Part shown: positions 33,491 through 42,764 of the stretch, piece after piece | Numbering within the stretch: the stretch's first letter is position 1 | Layout: each line of letters begins with the position of its first letter | NCBI RefSeq assembly: GCF_048595595.1 | Contig: NZ_CP184347.1 | Length of the DNA stretch: 64,000 bases | DNA from: Bacteroides pyogenes_A | Lineage (GTDB): Bacteria; Bacteroidota; Bacteroidia; Bacteroidales; Bacteroidaceae | Direction: 5' to 3' (one strand) | Translations under genes and position numbers: made by a program | Notes under the pieces: model-generated | Database searches by the model: none | What the model was told of the DNA's origin: nothing | What the model saw: only the letters and a program-made list of their open reading frames with translations

Positions 33491-35647
33491 TTAGTCCTCA
33501 ACCTGTTTAGCCTCAAAGTCTTTTATCAGCTTGTCTTGCACATCGGTCGGTACGAGTTCATAGCTGGAAAACTTCATGATAAACGAAGCTCGACCTCCCG
33601 TCAGAGAGCTAAGGGCAGTAGAATAAGACGACATTTCTTTCAATGGAACTTTAGCGACCAACTTTTCGAAGCCTTTCTCACTGCTCATTCCCATAATCAT
33701 GGCACGGCGCCCTTGGAGGTCTCCCATTACATCGCCCATCTTATCCGAAGGAACAAATACTTCGACATCGTAAATAGGTTCCAAAATCTTCGGGCCTGCA
33801 TTCTTAAAGGCCTCGCTAAACGCATTTCGCCCTGCCAGCATAAAAGATATTTCATTAGAGTCCACTGGGTGCATCTTACCATCATAGACAATTACACGTA
33901 CATCGCGAGCATACGATCCTGTCAACGGTCCCTGCTCCATACGTGCCATAATTCCTTTCAAAATGGCGGGCATAAAACGAGCGTCGATCGATCCCCCCAC
34001 AATACTATTGATAAAAACCAGTTTGCCGCCCCATTCCAATGGAATTTCTTCAGTTCCTTTCACATTAATCTTAAACTCCTGCCCATTGAACTTATAAGTC
34101 TCGGGTACGGGCATTCCTTCTTTGTACGGTTCTACAATGAGGTGTACCTCGCCAAACTGTCCGGCTCCTCCCGATTGTTTTTTATGACGATAGTCGGCAC
34201 GGGCGGCTTTGGTAATAGTCTCCCGATACGGTATCTTGGGTTCTTCATATTTCACCTGAAGCTTTTCATTATGCTCCAAGCGCCATTTCAAAGTACGAAG
34301 ATGGAATTCACCTTGTCCGTGAACCAACGTCTGCCTTAATTCCTTCGATTGTTCCACCACCCATGTCGGGTCTTCTTCACGCATGCGATTCAAAATGGTC
34401 ATCATCTTTTCCACATCGGCTTCATTCTGCGGCTTGATGGCGCGCGAATATTTAGAGTTCGGATATTTAATGAAGTTGAACCTGTAATCGCAATCCTTAC
34501 CATTCAGCGTATTGCCGGTTTTCACATCTTTCAGTTTCACAGCAGCACCGATATCTCCGGCCCTCAACTCCTCTACTTTAATACGATTGGCTCCGGCAAC
34601 CGCATAAATTTGTGCAATGCGCTCTTTCGAACCGCGATCGGCATTCACTATGTCATCCCCTTCACGAACTTTGCCACTCATAACCTTAAAATAGGATACT
34701 TCACCGATATGAGGTTCGACGCTTGTTTTAAAAAAGTAAAGCGATTGAGGGCCACTAACATCAGGTGCTACCTCTTTGCCCGCAGTATTCTCTACTTTTG
34801 GCATTTCTGAAACGAATGGAACTACATTCCCTAAGAATTCCATCAGACGACGTACTCCCATATCTTTCCCTCCACAGACGCAAAATACGGGGAATATTCC
34901 TCTTGCAACCAATCCTTTACGAATACCTTCACGCATTTCATCCTCCGAAAGAGAGTCCTGTTCGAAGAATTTCTCCATCAAACCTTCGTCATTTTCGGCG
35001 GCAGCTTCAACCAATGCTTTATGCATCTCCATAGCCCTATCCATCTCATCCGCCGGAATATCTTCAATTGTTGGCGCTCCACCTTCGGGTTTCCACGAAT
35101 ACTTTTTCATCAACAACACGTCGATCAATGCGTTGAAACCGGGACCGGTAGAAATAGGATATTGAATAGGAATCACCTTAGGGCCGTAAGCCTCTCTCAA
35201 TTGCTCCAAAATATTATCATAGTCGCATTTCTCATGATCAAGCTGATTGACCAGAAAAATAACGGGTTTGTTTAGTTTTTCAGTATACCGGAAATGATTT
35301 TGCGTGCCGACCTCAACACCATACTGGCCATTGAGAAGAAGCAGTGCAGTGTCGGTCACATTCAGTGCCGTGACAGCACTGCCAATGAAGTCGTCCGAAC
35401 CCGGACAGTCTATGATATTCAACTTCTTATTATTCCATTCTACGTGAAGAACGGTGGAGAAAACAGAGTATCCATACTCTTGTTCAACGGGGAAATAATC
35501 GCTAACCGTATTCTTTGCGGCAATTGTTCCACGACGTTTTATAACACCACTCTCGAAAAGCATAGCTTCCACGAGAGTGGTTTTCCCAGAGCCAGAACTC
35601 CCCAATAGAGCGATGTTCTTGATTTCGTTAGTCTGATACACCTTCAT
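33491..35647 (-). CDS. Elongation factor G paralog with altered GTPase motifs
   Basis: The 718-residue protein has the five-domain EF-G layout, including domain IV (YRHKKQSGGAGQFGEVHLIV and FMLAGRNAFSEAFKNAGPKI). The G domain is unusual. G1 is GSSGSGKTT (residues 16-24) instead of AHxDAGKTT, the switch I RGITI is absent, G3 is DCPGSDDF (residues 80-87) instead of DTPGHVDF with Ser84 replacing the catalytic His, and G4 is NQLD (134-137) for NKxD. It fits the second EF-G of Bacteroides, which I recall is reported to work in translation without GTP hydrolysis under starvation. It stands alone, far from the rpsL-rpsG-fusA context. Confidence 0.88.
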   Translation of the reverse strand: MKVYQTNEIKNIALLGSSGSGKTTLVEAMLFESGVIKRRGTIAAKNTVSDYFPVEQEYGYSVFSTVLHVEWNNKKLNIIDCPGSDDFIGSAVTALNVTDTALLLLNGQYGVEVGTQNHFRYTEKLNKPVIFLVNQLDHEKCDYDNILEQLREAYGPKVIPIQYPISTGPGFNALIDVLLMKKYSWKPEGGAPTIEDIPADEMDRAMEMHKALVEAAAENDEGLMEKFFEQDSLSEDEMREGIRKGLVARGIFPVFCVCGGKDMGVRRLMEFLGNVVPFVSEMPKVENTAGKEVAPDVSGPQSLYFFKTSVEPHIGEVSYFKVMSGKVREGDDIVNADRGSKERIAQIYAVAGANRIKVEELRAGDIGAAVKLKDVKTGNTLNGKDCDYRFNFIKYPNSKYSRAIKPQNEADVEKMMTILNRMREEDPTWVVEQSKELRQTLVHGQGEFHLRTLKWRLEHNEKLQVKYEEPKIPYRETITKAARADYRHKKQSGGAGQFGEVHLIVEPYKEGMPVPETYKFNGQEFKINVKGTEEIPLEWGGKLVFINSIVGGSIDARFMPAILKGIMARMEQGPLTGSYARDVRVIVYDGKMHPVDSNEISFMLAGRNAFSEAFKNAGPKILEPIYDVEVFVPSDKMGDVMGDLQGRRAMIMGMSSEKGFEKLVAKVPLKEMSSYSTALSSLTGGRASFIMKFSSYELVPTDVQDKLIKDFEAKQVED

Positions 35648-36011
35648 AATATATAAGATTTAAATAATTATTTAATATGCGTTTGCAGCATACTTTTTTA
35701 GCGAGTCGCAAATTAGAGATTAATTAGAGGAAAAACAACAAATACAACAGTGTTACAAAACAATGCTATGAAACATGTTTTTGTAAAAAAGAATAAAAGG
35801 GACAATTGAGGTAAACGTGCGGCTTACGCTCCCAACCAAGAAGCAAGAGCTGTCATTATTATTGATATATTGGCAGTATTCGGGACAAATCTGCCGCTTA
35901 ACGCATCCATGTAGTTTAAAGTTACTGAACTTTAAAGCAATTCATCTCTTCTTACCACATAGTAAAAGACGAAGCACGGGCATTCAGAGAAATATGCAAA
36001 TGAAACATTAC
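35648..36011. other. Intergenic, no gene seen
   Basis: AT-rich leader of the EF-G paralog and the 3' flank of the muramidase-like gene. Only a near-match to the -7 box (TAATTTG, one base short) is visible around 35708-35714 on the minus strand. The larger plus-strand frame entering from 35817 is the antisense of the next gene. Confidence 0.45.
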
Positions 36012-36758
36012 TCACAGGTGCTTCCGGTAAGCTCTTGCCAGCCTCGTATGATATCCTCTCGCCTTATAACGTGGTCCGTTGTAATGGTAAGCGAATCCTG
36101 CCCAGTTCTTTGCCTGAAGGTATTTCACAAGATTATTCCGGGTAATAAAGCGGGCAAAGAGTTCAAGCTGCTCAGCTTCCGATCGACTCATCCGGGCTAT
36201 AAAATCATCCAACGAATCAACCCCGCACAGCTTCCAGTTAAAACCGCCAATCTGGAACATCCCCCAGAAAGTCGCTTTCTCGGCAATTTCCTTGTTGATC
36301 TTACGGGCACTTTCAAGCCTTGCCCAATGCGCTTTACCCAAAGTGCCGTACTTACGAATATTGGGGCGCACAAATGCGATATTTCCCGCATACTTGGCAA
36401 CACTCTTACCGGCACGGTGCATAAAACGTTTAAACAATACCAAATCGAAATTGACCAACGGGATACCCGGAGCGGCAAATCCCCGGTGCGAAACGCCTGC
36501 TTCCACCTCCACAACCGCTTTCATTGTCGCGATATCAATATTCAATTCATTCGCCACACGCTCATAGTCCGCATCCGTCAGTCTGCAAACAGTATTTGTA
36601 TCGGACGGCAATTCCTCCCGCACTGCCTCGGGCAAAATCCCGGATGCCCGGGCAGGTAAAGTATCCATAACGGAAAAGGCCGATTCAAATACATTCGATG
36701 ATGATACATGCCCCGAAAAGGGAAAAAGGATAAGGAAGATCAAAGAGTAAAATTTCAT
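36012..36758 (-). CDS. Exported N-acetylmuramidase-like protein (DUF3380)
   Basis: The 248-residue protein has an N-terminal signal segment (MKFYSLIFLILFPFSG) and a DUF3380-type domain: LTDADYERVANELNIDIATM, AVVEVEAGVSHRGF with the likely catalytic Glu, FKRFMHRAG, then ATFWGMFQIGGFNWKLCG and NWAGFAYHYNGP. The family contains phage-type and bacterial muramidases that cut peptidoglycan glycan strands. Most of the ~180-residue domain is present. The frame extends 9 codons upstream to 36785, but the -7 box at 36783-36790 overlaps that start. Confidence 0.8.
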   Translation of the reverse strand: MKFYSLIFLILFPFSGHVSSSNVFESAFSVMDTLPARASGILPEAVREELPSDTNTVCRLTDADYERVANELNIDIATMKAVVEVEAGVSHRGFAAPGIPLVNFDLVLFKRFMHRAGKSVAKYAGNIAFVRPNIRKYGTLGKAHWARLESARKINKEIAEKATFWGMFQIGGFNWKLCGVDSLDDFIARMSRSEAEQLELFARFITRNNLVKYLQAKNWAGFAYHYNGPRYKARGYHTRLARAYRKHL

Positions 36759-36782
36759 AATAAGCATAATAGGTTCAACGTT

Positions 36783-36790
36783 CAAATATA
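36783..36790 (-). promoter_or_regulatory. -7 box of the muramidase-like gene
   Basis: TATATTTG on the minus strand, 24 bases before ATG 36758. Confidence 0.6.
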
Positions 36791-36800
36791 AATAAAAATT

Positions 36801-36830
36801 TTTAAGTCTACGAAAAAGATTTTACTTTTG
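36801..36830 (+). promoter_or_regulatory. Promoter of hemW
   Basis: TTTAAG (36801) and TACTTTTG (36823-36830) form a Bacteroides-type promoter divergent from the muramidase one. It excludes the start at 36833, which would leave almost no leader. Confidence 0.65.
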
Positions 36831-36865
36831 CAGTGAAATTGCAATTAAAAACAGAATTGTTATTT

Positions 36866-38002
36866 ATGGCAGGGATCTACATCCATATTCCTTTCTGCAA
36901 AACCCGTTGCAGCTACTGTGATTTTTACTCCACTACCCGAAACGAACTGAAAGAAAAGTTTGTAGAAGCCCTTTGCAGAGAACTCGAAATGCGGAGCGGA
37001 TATCTTTCCGGCGAATCGGTAGAGACAATATATTTCGGAGGAGGGACTCCGTCCCAACTCTCCGAACAAGACTTCGGCCGTATATTCGAAACCATCCGCC
37101 AATGCTTCGACACACAGCATTGTGTGGAAATAACTTTGGAAGCCAACCCCGACGATCTGACGGAAGAATATGTGCAAATGCTCCGGCAGCAACCGTTCAA
37201 CCGCTTAAGTATGGGCATACAGACATTTCATAATGACACACTGAAGCTGCTCAACAGGAGACACGATGCCCGGACTGCCATTGATGCGGTAAGAAGAAGC
37301 AAAGAGGCAGGGTTCGATAACTTCAGCATCGACCTGATGTACGGTTTGCCCGGACAAACAATCGAGCATTGGCTACACGATCTCACACAAGCTGTAGCGC
37401 TGCATCCCGCCCATATTTCAGCTTACCACCTCACGTACGAAAAAGGAACGCCACTCTATACAATGCTTCACCGCAAACAAGTGAGTGAAGTAGATGAGGA
37501 GATCAGCCTCTGCTTCTTTTCCACCCTGATAGACACGTTGAACGAAGCCGGTTACGAACATTACGAGATTTCCAATTTTTGCCTACCCGACAGACATTCC
37601 CGCCACAACACCTCATACTGGCAAGGAGTACATTACTTAGGATGCGGTCCCTCGGCACATTCGTTCGACGGTGCAAGTCGTGAATGGAATATATCTTCGC
37701 TCCAACGCTATATCGAAGGTATCGAGCAAGGGAGAAGAGCGTTCGAAACGGAGTGGCTCGACTTGCCCACACGCTACAACGAATACATTATCACTTCGCT
37801 GCGAACCGTTGGAGGCATCTCCACCGAACGACTGCAAAAAGAGTTCGGCGAAGAGCTATACGCCTATTGCCTGCGAATGGTTGCGCCCTACGTCAAAAAC
37901 GGCAGATTAAAAGAAGAAAACGGAGTATGGCGGCTCACACGCGAAGGCATATTTCTATCGGACGGAATTATGAGTGATTTACTATGGGTGAAAAGCGAAT
38001 AA
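36866..38002 (+). CDS. hemW: HemW, radical-SAM haem chaperone-like protein
   Basis: The 378-residue protein begins MAGIYIHIPFCKTRCSYCDF, the CxxxCxxC cluster motif, followed by ETIYFGGGTPSQLSEQDFGR, EITLEANPDDLTEEYV, RLSMGIQTFHNDTLKLLNRR and SIDLMYGLPGQTIEHW. HemW binds a [4Fe-4S] cluster and haem and is often misnamed coproporphyrinogen oxidase HemN. The C-terminal HemN domain (YIITSLRTVGGISTERL) is present. It is followed after 16 bases by the ECF sigma gene and may be co-transcribed with it. Confidence 0.92.
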   Translation: MAGIYIHIPFCKTRCSYCDFYSTTRNELKEKFVEALCRELEMRSGYLSGESVETIYFGGGTPSQLSEQDFGRIFETIRQCFDTQHCVEITLEANPDDLTEEYVQMLRQQPFNRLSMGIQTFHNDTLKLLNRRHDARTAIDAVRRSKEAGFDNFSIDLMYGLPGQTIEHWLHDLTQAVALHPAHISAYHLTYEKGTPLYTMLHRKQVSEVDEEISLCFFSTLIDTLNEAGYEHYEISNFCLPDRHSRHNTSYWQGVHYLGCGPSAHSFDGASREWNISSLQRYIEGIEQGRRAFETEWLDLPTRYNEYIITSLRTVGGISTERLQKEFGEELYAYCLRMVAPYVKNGRLKEENGVWRLTREGIFLSDGIMSDLLWVKSE

Positions 38003-38018
38003 AAACAAGATATGCCAA

Positions 38019-38564
38019 ATGACAGAGCAGGAGGTACGAAAGTTGTTGCGCCGGATGAAAGAGCAGGATTCACAAACTGCGTTCCGGCAATTCTATGATA
38101 TGACTTATGACCGCTTGTTCCGTATCGCGTTTTACTACCTTAAAAAAGAAGAGTGGTCGGAAGAAGTCGTACTCGACGTATTCATGAAGCTATGGAACCA
38201 GCGCGCAAACCTTCCGGGGTTGCAGAATATAGAAGATTTTTGTTTCATTTTAGTCAAAAACGCTTCGCTCAACTATCTGGAAAAAGAAATGAAGCAACCG
38301 CCGCCTCTTTCCATCGATTCATCAGCTGAACCGGAAACTACAGCCTACTCACCCGAAGAATCCCTTATCAGCGAAGAGCTCTTGGCGCGTTATGTGAAAG
38401 CACTCGATCGTCTACCCGAACGCTGCCGGGAGGTGTTCATCCGCATCCGTGAAGAAAAACAAAGCTATGCGCAAGTGGCAGAAGAGCTGAATATCAGCAT
38501 AAACACAGTAGACGCACAACTGCAAAAGGCTGTTGCACGGCTGAAGGCAATCATTAGAGATTAA
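38019..38564 (+). CDS. ECF sigma factor (FecI-like)
   Basis: The 181-residue protein has region 2 (FRQFYDMTYDRLFRIAFYYL, then VVLDVFMKLWNQRANLPGLQ) and region 4 (ALDRLPERCREVFIRIREEK, QSYAQVAEELNISINTVDAQ). It belongs with the FecR-type anti-sigma factor and the STN-bearing TonB receptor downstream, so it probably responds to a ligand taken up or sensed at the outer membrane. A gene for a small lipoprotein lies between sigma and anti-sigma, which is unusual. Confidence 0.9.
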   Translation: MTEQEVRKLLRRMKEQDSQTAFRQFYDMTYDRLFRIAFYYLKKEEWSEEVVLDVFMKLWNQRANLPGLQNIEDFCFILVKNASLNYLEKEMKQPPPLSIDSSAEPETTAYSPEESLISEELLARYVKALDRLPERCREVFIRIREEKQSYAQVAEELNISINTVDAQLQKAVARLKAIIRD

Positions 38565-38723
38565 GCATTTGTTATGAATATCCCGCTGCATTGACAGATT
38601 TGTTCCGCTCTTCAATCTATATGGGGAGCATGCTTTCCTTATTATTGTTTTTTAACGAAATCAGAGTAAGGAGATATGCGCATTTCCCGGTCTTTATGAG
38701 TGAATCAATAAATATCGTAACAC

Positions 38724-39158
38724 ATGAAAAGATTAGTATTACAAAGCAAGCGTTTTTTTCTCATGATGTCTTTGTGCCTGGTTGCAATTTCGTGCGGAAG
38801 CAGCAACGATAATTATCCGCAAAATTATGTAGGGTTTAAACGCTCATTACTGGAAATGACGGTCGGAAACACCCAAACAGAAGTCGAAGCGGAGATTCAG
38901 ATTATAGCTGTAAAAAAAGCAGACCACGACAGAACCCTTGTCCTTACTCCTCCCGCTCCTTTCCATGGACAAGCCCCTTTCTTTGAGCTTTCCGACGAGA
39001 GGGTTACCATCAAAGCCGGGAAAAAATCAGCGAGCGTCGCCATCAAGGTATTTCCCAGACAGATGATACTGAAAACACAAAATATAGCCGTCACTTGTAC
39101 GCCCCAATGGAAAGGAGGAGAGATCAGCCGGCTGACCATCAGGCTCAAGAAAGAATAA
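38724..39158 (+). CDS. Lipoprotein, 144 aa, beta-rich, of unknown function
   Basis: The N-terminus ends in a lipobox (MMSLCLVAISC) and the mature part is beta-rich, with LTPPAPFHGQAPFFELSDER and VTIKAGKKSASVAIKVF. It resembles Calx-beta/BACON-like surface folds without matching a family I can name. It lies between the ECF sigma gene and fecR and is on the same strand, so it may be a surface accessory of the receptor system. The gap to the sigma gene (159 bases) has no obvious promoter. Confidence 0.6.
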   Translation: MKRLVLQSKRFFLMMSLCLVAISCGSSNDNYPQNYVGFKRSLLEMTVGNTQTEVEAEIQIIAVKKADHDRTLVLTPPAPFHGQAPFFELSDERVTIKAGKKSASVAIKVFPRQMILKTQNIAVTCTPQWKGGEISRLTIRLKKE

Positions 39159-39184
39159 ACCGGAAATCATAAAAACATCAGAGA

Positions 39185-40069
39185 ATGAAACATACGGATA
39201 CAGAATCGGATAAGATACTGAACCAACTGGTAGCTTCCACACGCTCTCCACGCGGACGTTTTTCAGCAGCGGCCAATTATCCCCGGCTGGAACGGAAGCT
39301 GTTCGGGACAAAACGCCGCCAATGGTCCCGGCGTTTGCTTGCGGCGGCAGCCTCAGTGGCTTTGCTTTTTCTCTCGGCATGGATGGCATTCTATTATCTA
39401 CAGCCGACAACCATGCAAAACGTGTCTACCATGGGAGATACCCGCACAGTTCATCTCCCCGACGGTACGTCTGTGACTTTGAACCGCTACTCCGCACTCT
39501 CTTACCCCAAACGATTCAAAAGAGGGAGCAGAACGGTCAGACTTACGGGAGAAGCCTGCTTCGATGTGGAAAAAGACCAAAAACGCCCGTTTATCGTCGA
39601 AGCAGAAGCAATCAACGTACAGGTATTAGGCACTTGCTTCAACATAAACGCTTACCCCAACAACCCCTGCATAGAAACAACACTGCTCGAGGGTTCGGTA
39701 GCCGTTGGCCATCGGGATAAGGCTGAGCGCTTGGTGCTAAAGCCGAACGAGAAAGCCATATATAATAAGGTGGAAAATCGATTTACCCGAAAAATGGCAG
39801 AAAACAGTTCAGACGAAATAGCATGGATGCATGGCGAATTGATTTTCGCCTCTACTCCGCTGAAAGAAATTGCACAAAAATTGAGCAACAGGTTTAATGT
39901 TGACATACAAATAGCGGATACCTCCCTGCAAAGTTACCGAATCACAGCCCGATTCCCCGGCGAGGAGCCATTGGAAACCATTCTTTCCGTATTGCACAAA
40001 GCGGGATATTTCGATTATACCCGAAACAACGATAAGATAATTCTCACAGTTAATCCAAACATTCAATGA
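39185..40069 (+). CDS. FecR-family anti-sigma factor
   Basis: The 294-residue protein has one transmembrane helix at about residues 50-70 (LLAAAASVALLFLSAWMAFY), a periplasmic FecR domain (TVHLPDGTSVTLNRYSALSY, RLTGEACFDVEKD, FIVEAEAINVQVLGTCFNI), and a C-terminal STN-like region (LKEIAQKLSNRFNVDIQI). It senses the periplasmic signalling domain of the TonB receptor and controls the ECF sigma factor upstream. Its stop overlaps the receptor start by 4 bases. Confidence 0.9.
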   Translation: MKHTDTESDKILNQLVASTRSPRGRFSAAANYPRLERKLFGTKRRQWSRRLLAAAASVALLFLSAWMAFYYLQPTTMQNVSTMGDTRTVHLPDGTSVTLNRYSALSYPKRFKRGSRTVRLTGEACFDVEKDQKRPFIVEAEAINVQVLGTCFNINAYPNNPCIETTLLEGSVAVGHRDKAERLVLKPNEKAIYNKVENRFTRKMAENSSDEIAWMHGELIFASTPLKEIAQKLSNRFNVDIQIADTSLQSYRITARFPGEEPLETILSVLHKAGYFDYTRNNDKIILTVNPNIQ

Positions 40070-42759
40070 ACACAACAACATCGAACTTAAGACCCGTCAA
40101 AGCATGGTTGCTGGCGTGCCTGCTCATCCTATACGCACTACCGGCAAAAGCGCAGTCGCCCGACACAAAACTGACTGTCACACTGCGCAACGCCAACCTG
40201 AAAGAGTTCATCAAGGTGATAGAAAACTCTACCGGATACTCTTTCGTATACGGAGAAGAAATCAAAATAAAGCGGAAAATAAGCTTGAGCAGCAAGCACG
40301 AGCCGCTTCGAAAGGTTCTTGATCAGGCATTTGCCGGAGAAGGAATCACTTACCAATTCTCAGGCCGCTATATTCTATTGCAGAAAAAAAAAGAAAAACC
40401 GGTTCCAAGCAAGTTTACGATAAGCGGATATGTGACGGACCACACTTCGTCTGAAACACTGATCGGAACCAATATCATCGAGAGCGGCTGCCAACAAGGA
40501 ACTTCCACGAACTCATACGGTTTTTACAGCATCACGCTGCCCGAAGGAGAAATCACACTTCATTTCTCATACCTGGGCTACCGCACAGAAGTACGTTCTT
40601 TCCGGCTTTGCCAAGACACATTGCTCAACATCGGCATGAAAGAGGCCAATCAGCTTCAAGAAGTAGTCATCGTATCCGATAAAGCGGAAGCCGGAACCAC
40701 GGCAACACAAATGGGCGCAACCAAAATACCCATGACACAAATCAAAAAAACGCCTAACATGCTGGGTGAGGCGGATGTAATGAAGACCATACAACTGATG
40801 CCGGGCATACAAGCAGGAACAGAAGGAACGGCAGGATTGAATATCAGAGGGGGAGGCCCCGACCAGAATTTAATTCTGCTCGACGGCATTCCGGTATATA
40901 ATGTCGATCATTTGTTCGGTTTTTTTTCGGTCTTCACCCCCGAAGCAATAAAGAAAGTCACTCTATTCAAAAGCTCGTTCCCCGCACGCTTCGGCGGACG
41001 ACTTTCTTCGGTCATAGACGTACGTACCAACGACGGAGACATGAAAAAGTATCACGGCACATTCAGTATCGGACTGCTAACCAGCAAGATTAATCTGGAA
41101 GGACCTATTGTAAAAGGGAGAACCTCATTCAACTTCTCTGCGCGTCGCTCTTATGCCGACCTTTTAGCCAAACCTTTCATGCCCAAAGACGAGAAATTCA
41201 GTTACTATTTTTATGATATCAATGCCAAGGTGAATCACAGGTTTTCTGACAAGAGCCGCTTGTATTTAAGCTTCTACAACGGGAAAGACCATTTTTCCAA
41301 TCGGTTCGAAGAAGACGGGGCATACTTCGATGGGGGAAAGATGAAGTGGGGAAACTCCATTATATCGGCCCGTTGGAATTATATTTTCAACAATCGGCTC
41401 TTCAGCAATACGACCGTTGCTTTTAATAAGTATATGCTAAACATGCATTCATACTCCGACGGCCGGCATACGCACAATGGAAAAATCGTAACCAACAATT
41501 ACTCCGCCGACTATCGCTCGGGCATTCGCGACTGGAGCTACCACATCGACTTCGACTACAACCCTACTCCGAACCATCATATCAAGTTCGGCACGGGCTA
41601 CCTCTACCACAACTTTCGCCCGGAAGTCATGACTTCGAGAGTAACCGACCGTACGGAAGGGAAAACCGAGCGGGACACCACCTATCGCAGCATAGGGGGC
41701 AGCCATATATACGCCCACGAACTATCTGCTTATGCCGAAGACGATATAAAAATGGGCAACAGGCTTCGCTTCAATCTCGGCCTCCATCTGTCTTTCTTCA
41801 ACGTACAAAAGCGAAGCTATTTCTCACTGCAACCTCGCCTTTCGGCACGTTATCAGGCAAACAGGTCCATTGCCTTCAAAGCGTCGTACACACAGATGAA
41901 CCAATACGTACATCTGTTATCATCGACTCCCATCGCCATGCCGACAGACCTGTGGGTTCCTGTGACTAAACAAATTAAACCGATGCGCGCACATCAATAT
42001 GCTTTGGGATTTTATCACACAGGAATCCGGGGGTGGGAGTTCTCGGCAGAAGGATATTACAAGAACATGTGCAATGTGTTGGAGTATAAAGAAGGGGTCA
42101 GTTTTCTGGGCTCTTCCTCAGGATGGGAGAATAAAGTGGAAATGGGCAGCGGACGCTCGATGGGCATCGAACTGATGGTACAAAAAACGGTGGGCAAAAC
42201 AACCGGATGGTTATCGTACACGCTTTCGAAAAGCGACCGCAAGTTCGCCCCCGGAGGAATCAACAATGGCAAAAGATTCCCGTACAAATACGACCGCCGG
42301 CACAATATCGGCCTGACCCTGAACCACAAGTTCAGCGACCGGATCGATATGGGTGCATCATGGGTATTCTATACCGGAAATACAACCACCATTCCCGAAG
42401 AGGAAAGTATGATTATCCGTCCCGGCGGCGCCAATAACGGAAAAAGCGACCGGATAGAGTTTTCTCTGCTGCCCGATCCAAGAAGAGGCTCTTCCTCAGT
42501 AAGCCAAGCGCCTTATGTGGAGCATCGCAACAATTACCGTCTGCCTGCCACCCACAGATTGAATTTGGGAATCAACTTCCACAAAAAAACCAAACGGGGA
42601 GTTCGTACCTGGAACATCAGCGTATATAACGCATATAATGCAATGAACCCGACGTTCGTCTACCGCAGCCTGAAAGAGAATAATCCCGATGATATGGCTA
42701 TTACCAAATTCACGCTGCTCCCCATCATCCCTTCATTCAGCTATACTTATAAATTCTGA
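40066..42759 (+). CDS. TonB-dependent receptor with N-terminal STN domain
   Basis: The 897-residue outer-membrane receptor has a signal peptide (WLLACLLILYALPAKAQ), an STN (secretin/TonB signalling) domain at about residues 40-110, a carboxypeptidase-regulatory-like domain (SGYVTDHTSSETLIGTNIIE), the plug (IRGGGPDQNLILLDGIPVYN) and the barrel. The STN domain couples transport to FecR signalling. Substrate unknown. The neighbouring DUF4249 lipoprotein is often its partner in Bacteroidetes. The gene is coupled to fecR by a 4-base overlap. Confidence 0.9.
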   Translation: MNTTTSNLRPVKAWLLACLLILYALPAKAQSPDTKLTVTLRNANLKEFIKVIENSTGYSFVYGEEIKIKRKISLSSKHEPLRKVLDQAFAGEGITYQFSGRYILLQKKKEKPVPSKFTISGYVTDHTSSETLIGTNIIESGCQQGTSTNSYGFYSITLPEGEITLHFSYLGYRTEVRSFRLCQDTLLNIGMKEANQLQEVVIVSDKAEAGTTATQMGATKIPMTQIKKTPNMLGEADVMKTIQLMPGIQAGTEGTAGLNIRGGGPDQNLILLDGIPVYNVDHLFGFFSVFTPEAIKKVTLFKSSFPARFGGRLSSVIDVRTNDGDMKKYHGTFSIGLLTSKINLEGPIVKGRTSFNFSARRSYADLLAKPFMPKDEKFSYYFYDINAKVNHRFSDKSRLYLSFYNGKDHFSNRFEEDGAYFDGGKMKWGNSIISARWNYIFNNRLFSNTTVAFNKYMLNMHSYSDGRHTHNGKIVTNNYSADYRSGIRDWSYHIDFDYNPTPNHHIKFGTGYLYHNFRPEVMTSRVTDRTEGKTERDTTYRSIGGSHIYAHELSAYAEDDIKMGNRLRFNLGLHLSFFNVQKRSYFSLQPRLSARYQANRSIAFKASYTQMNQYVHLLSSTPIAMPTDLWVPVTKQIKPMRAHQYALGFYHTGIRGWEFSAEGYYKNMCNVLEYKEGVSFLGSSSGWENKVEMGSGRSMGIELMVQKTVGKTTGWLSYTLSKSDRKFAPGGINNGKRFPYKYDRRHNIGLTLNHKFSDRIDMGASWVFYTGNTTTIPEEESMIIRPGGANNGKSDRIEFSLLPDPRRGSSSVSQAPYVEHRNNYRLPATHRLNLGINFHKKTKRGVRTWNISVYNAYNAMNPTFVYRSLKENNPDDMAITKFTLLPIIPSFSYTYKF

Positions 42760-42764
42760 ACATT

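Noticed and set aside
33536..34339. 267-codon plus-strand open frame
   Set aside because: Antisense to the EF-G paralog.
35817..36659. 280-codon plus-strand open frame
   Set aside because: Mostly antisense to the muramidase-like gene, no start context and no protein-like features.
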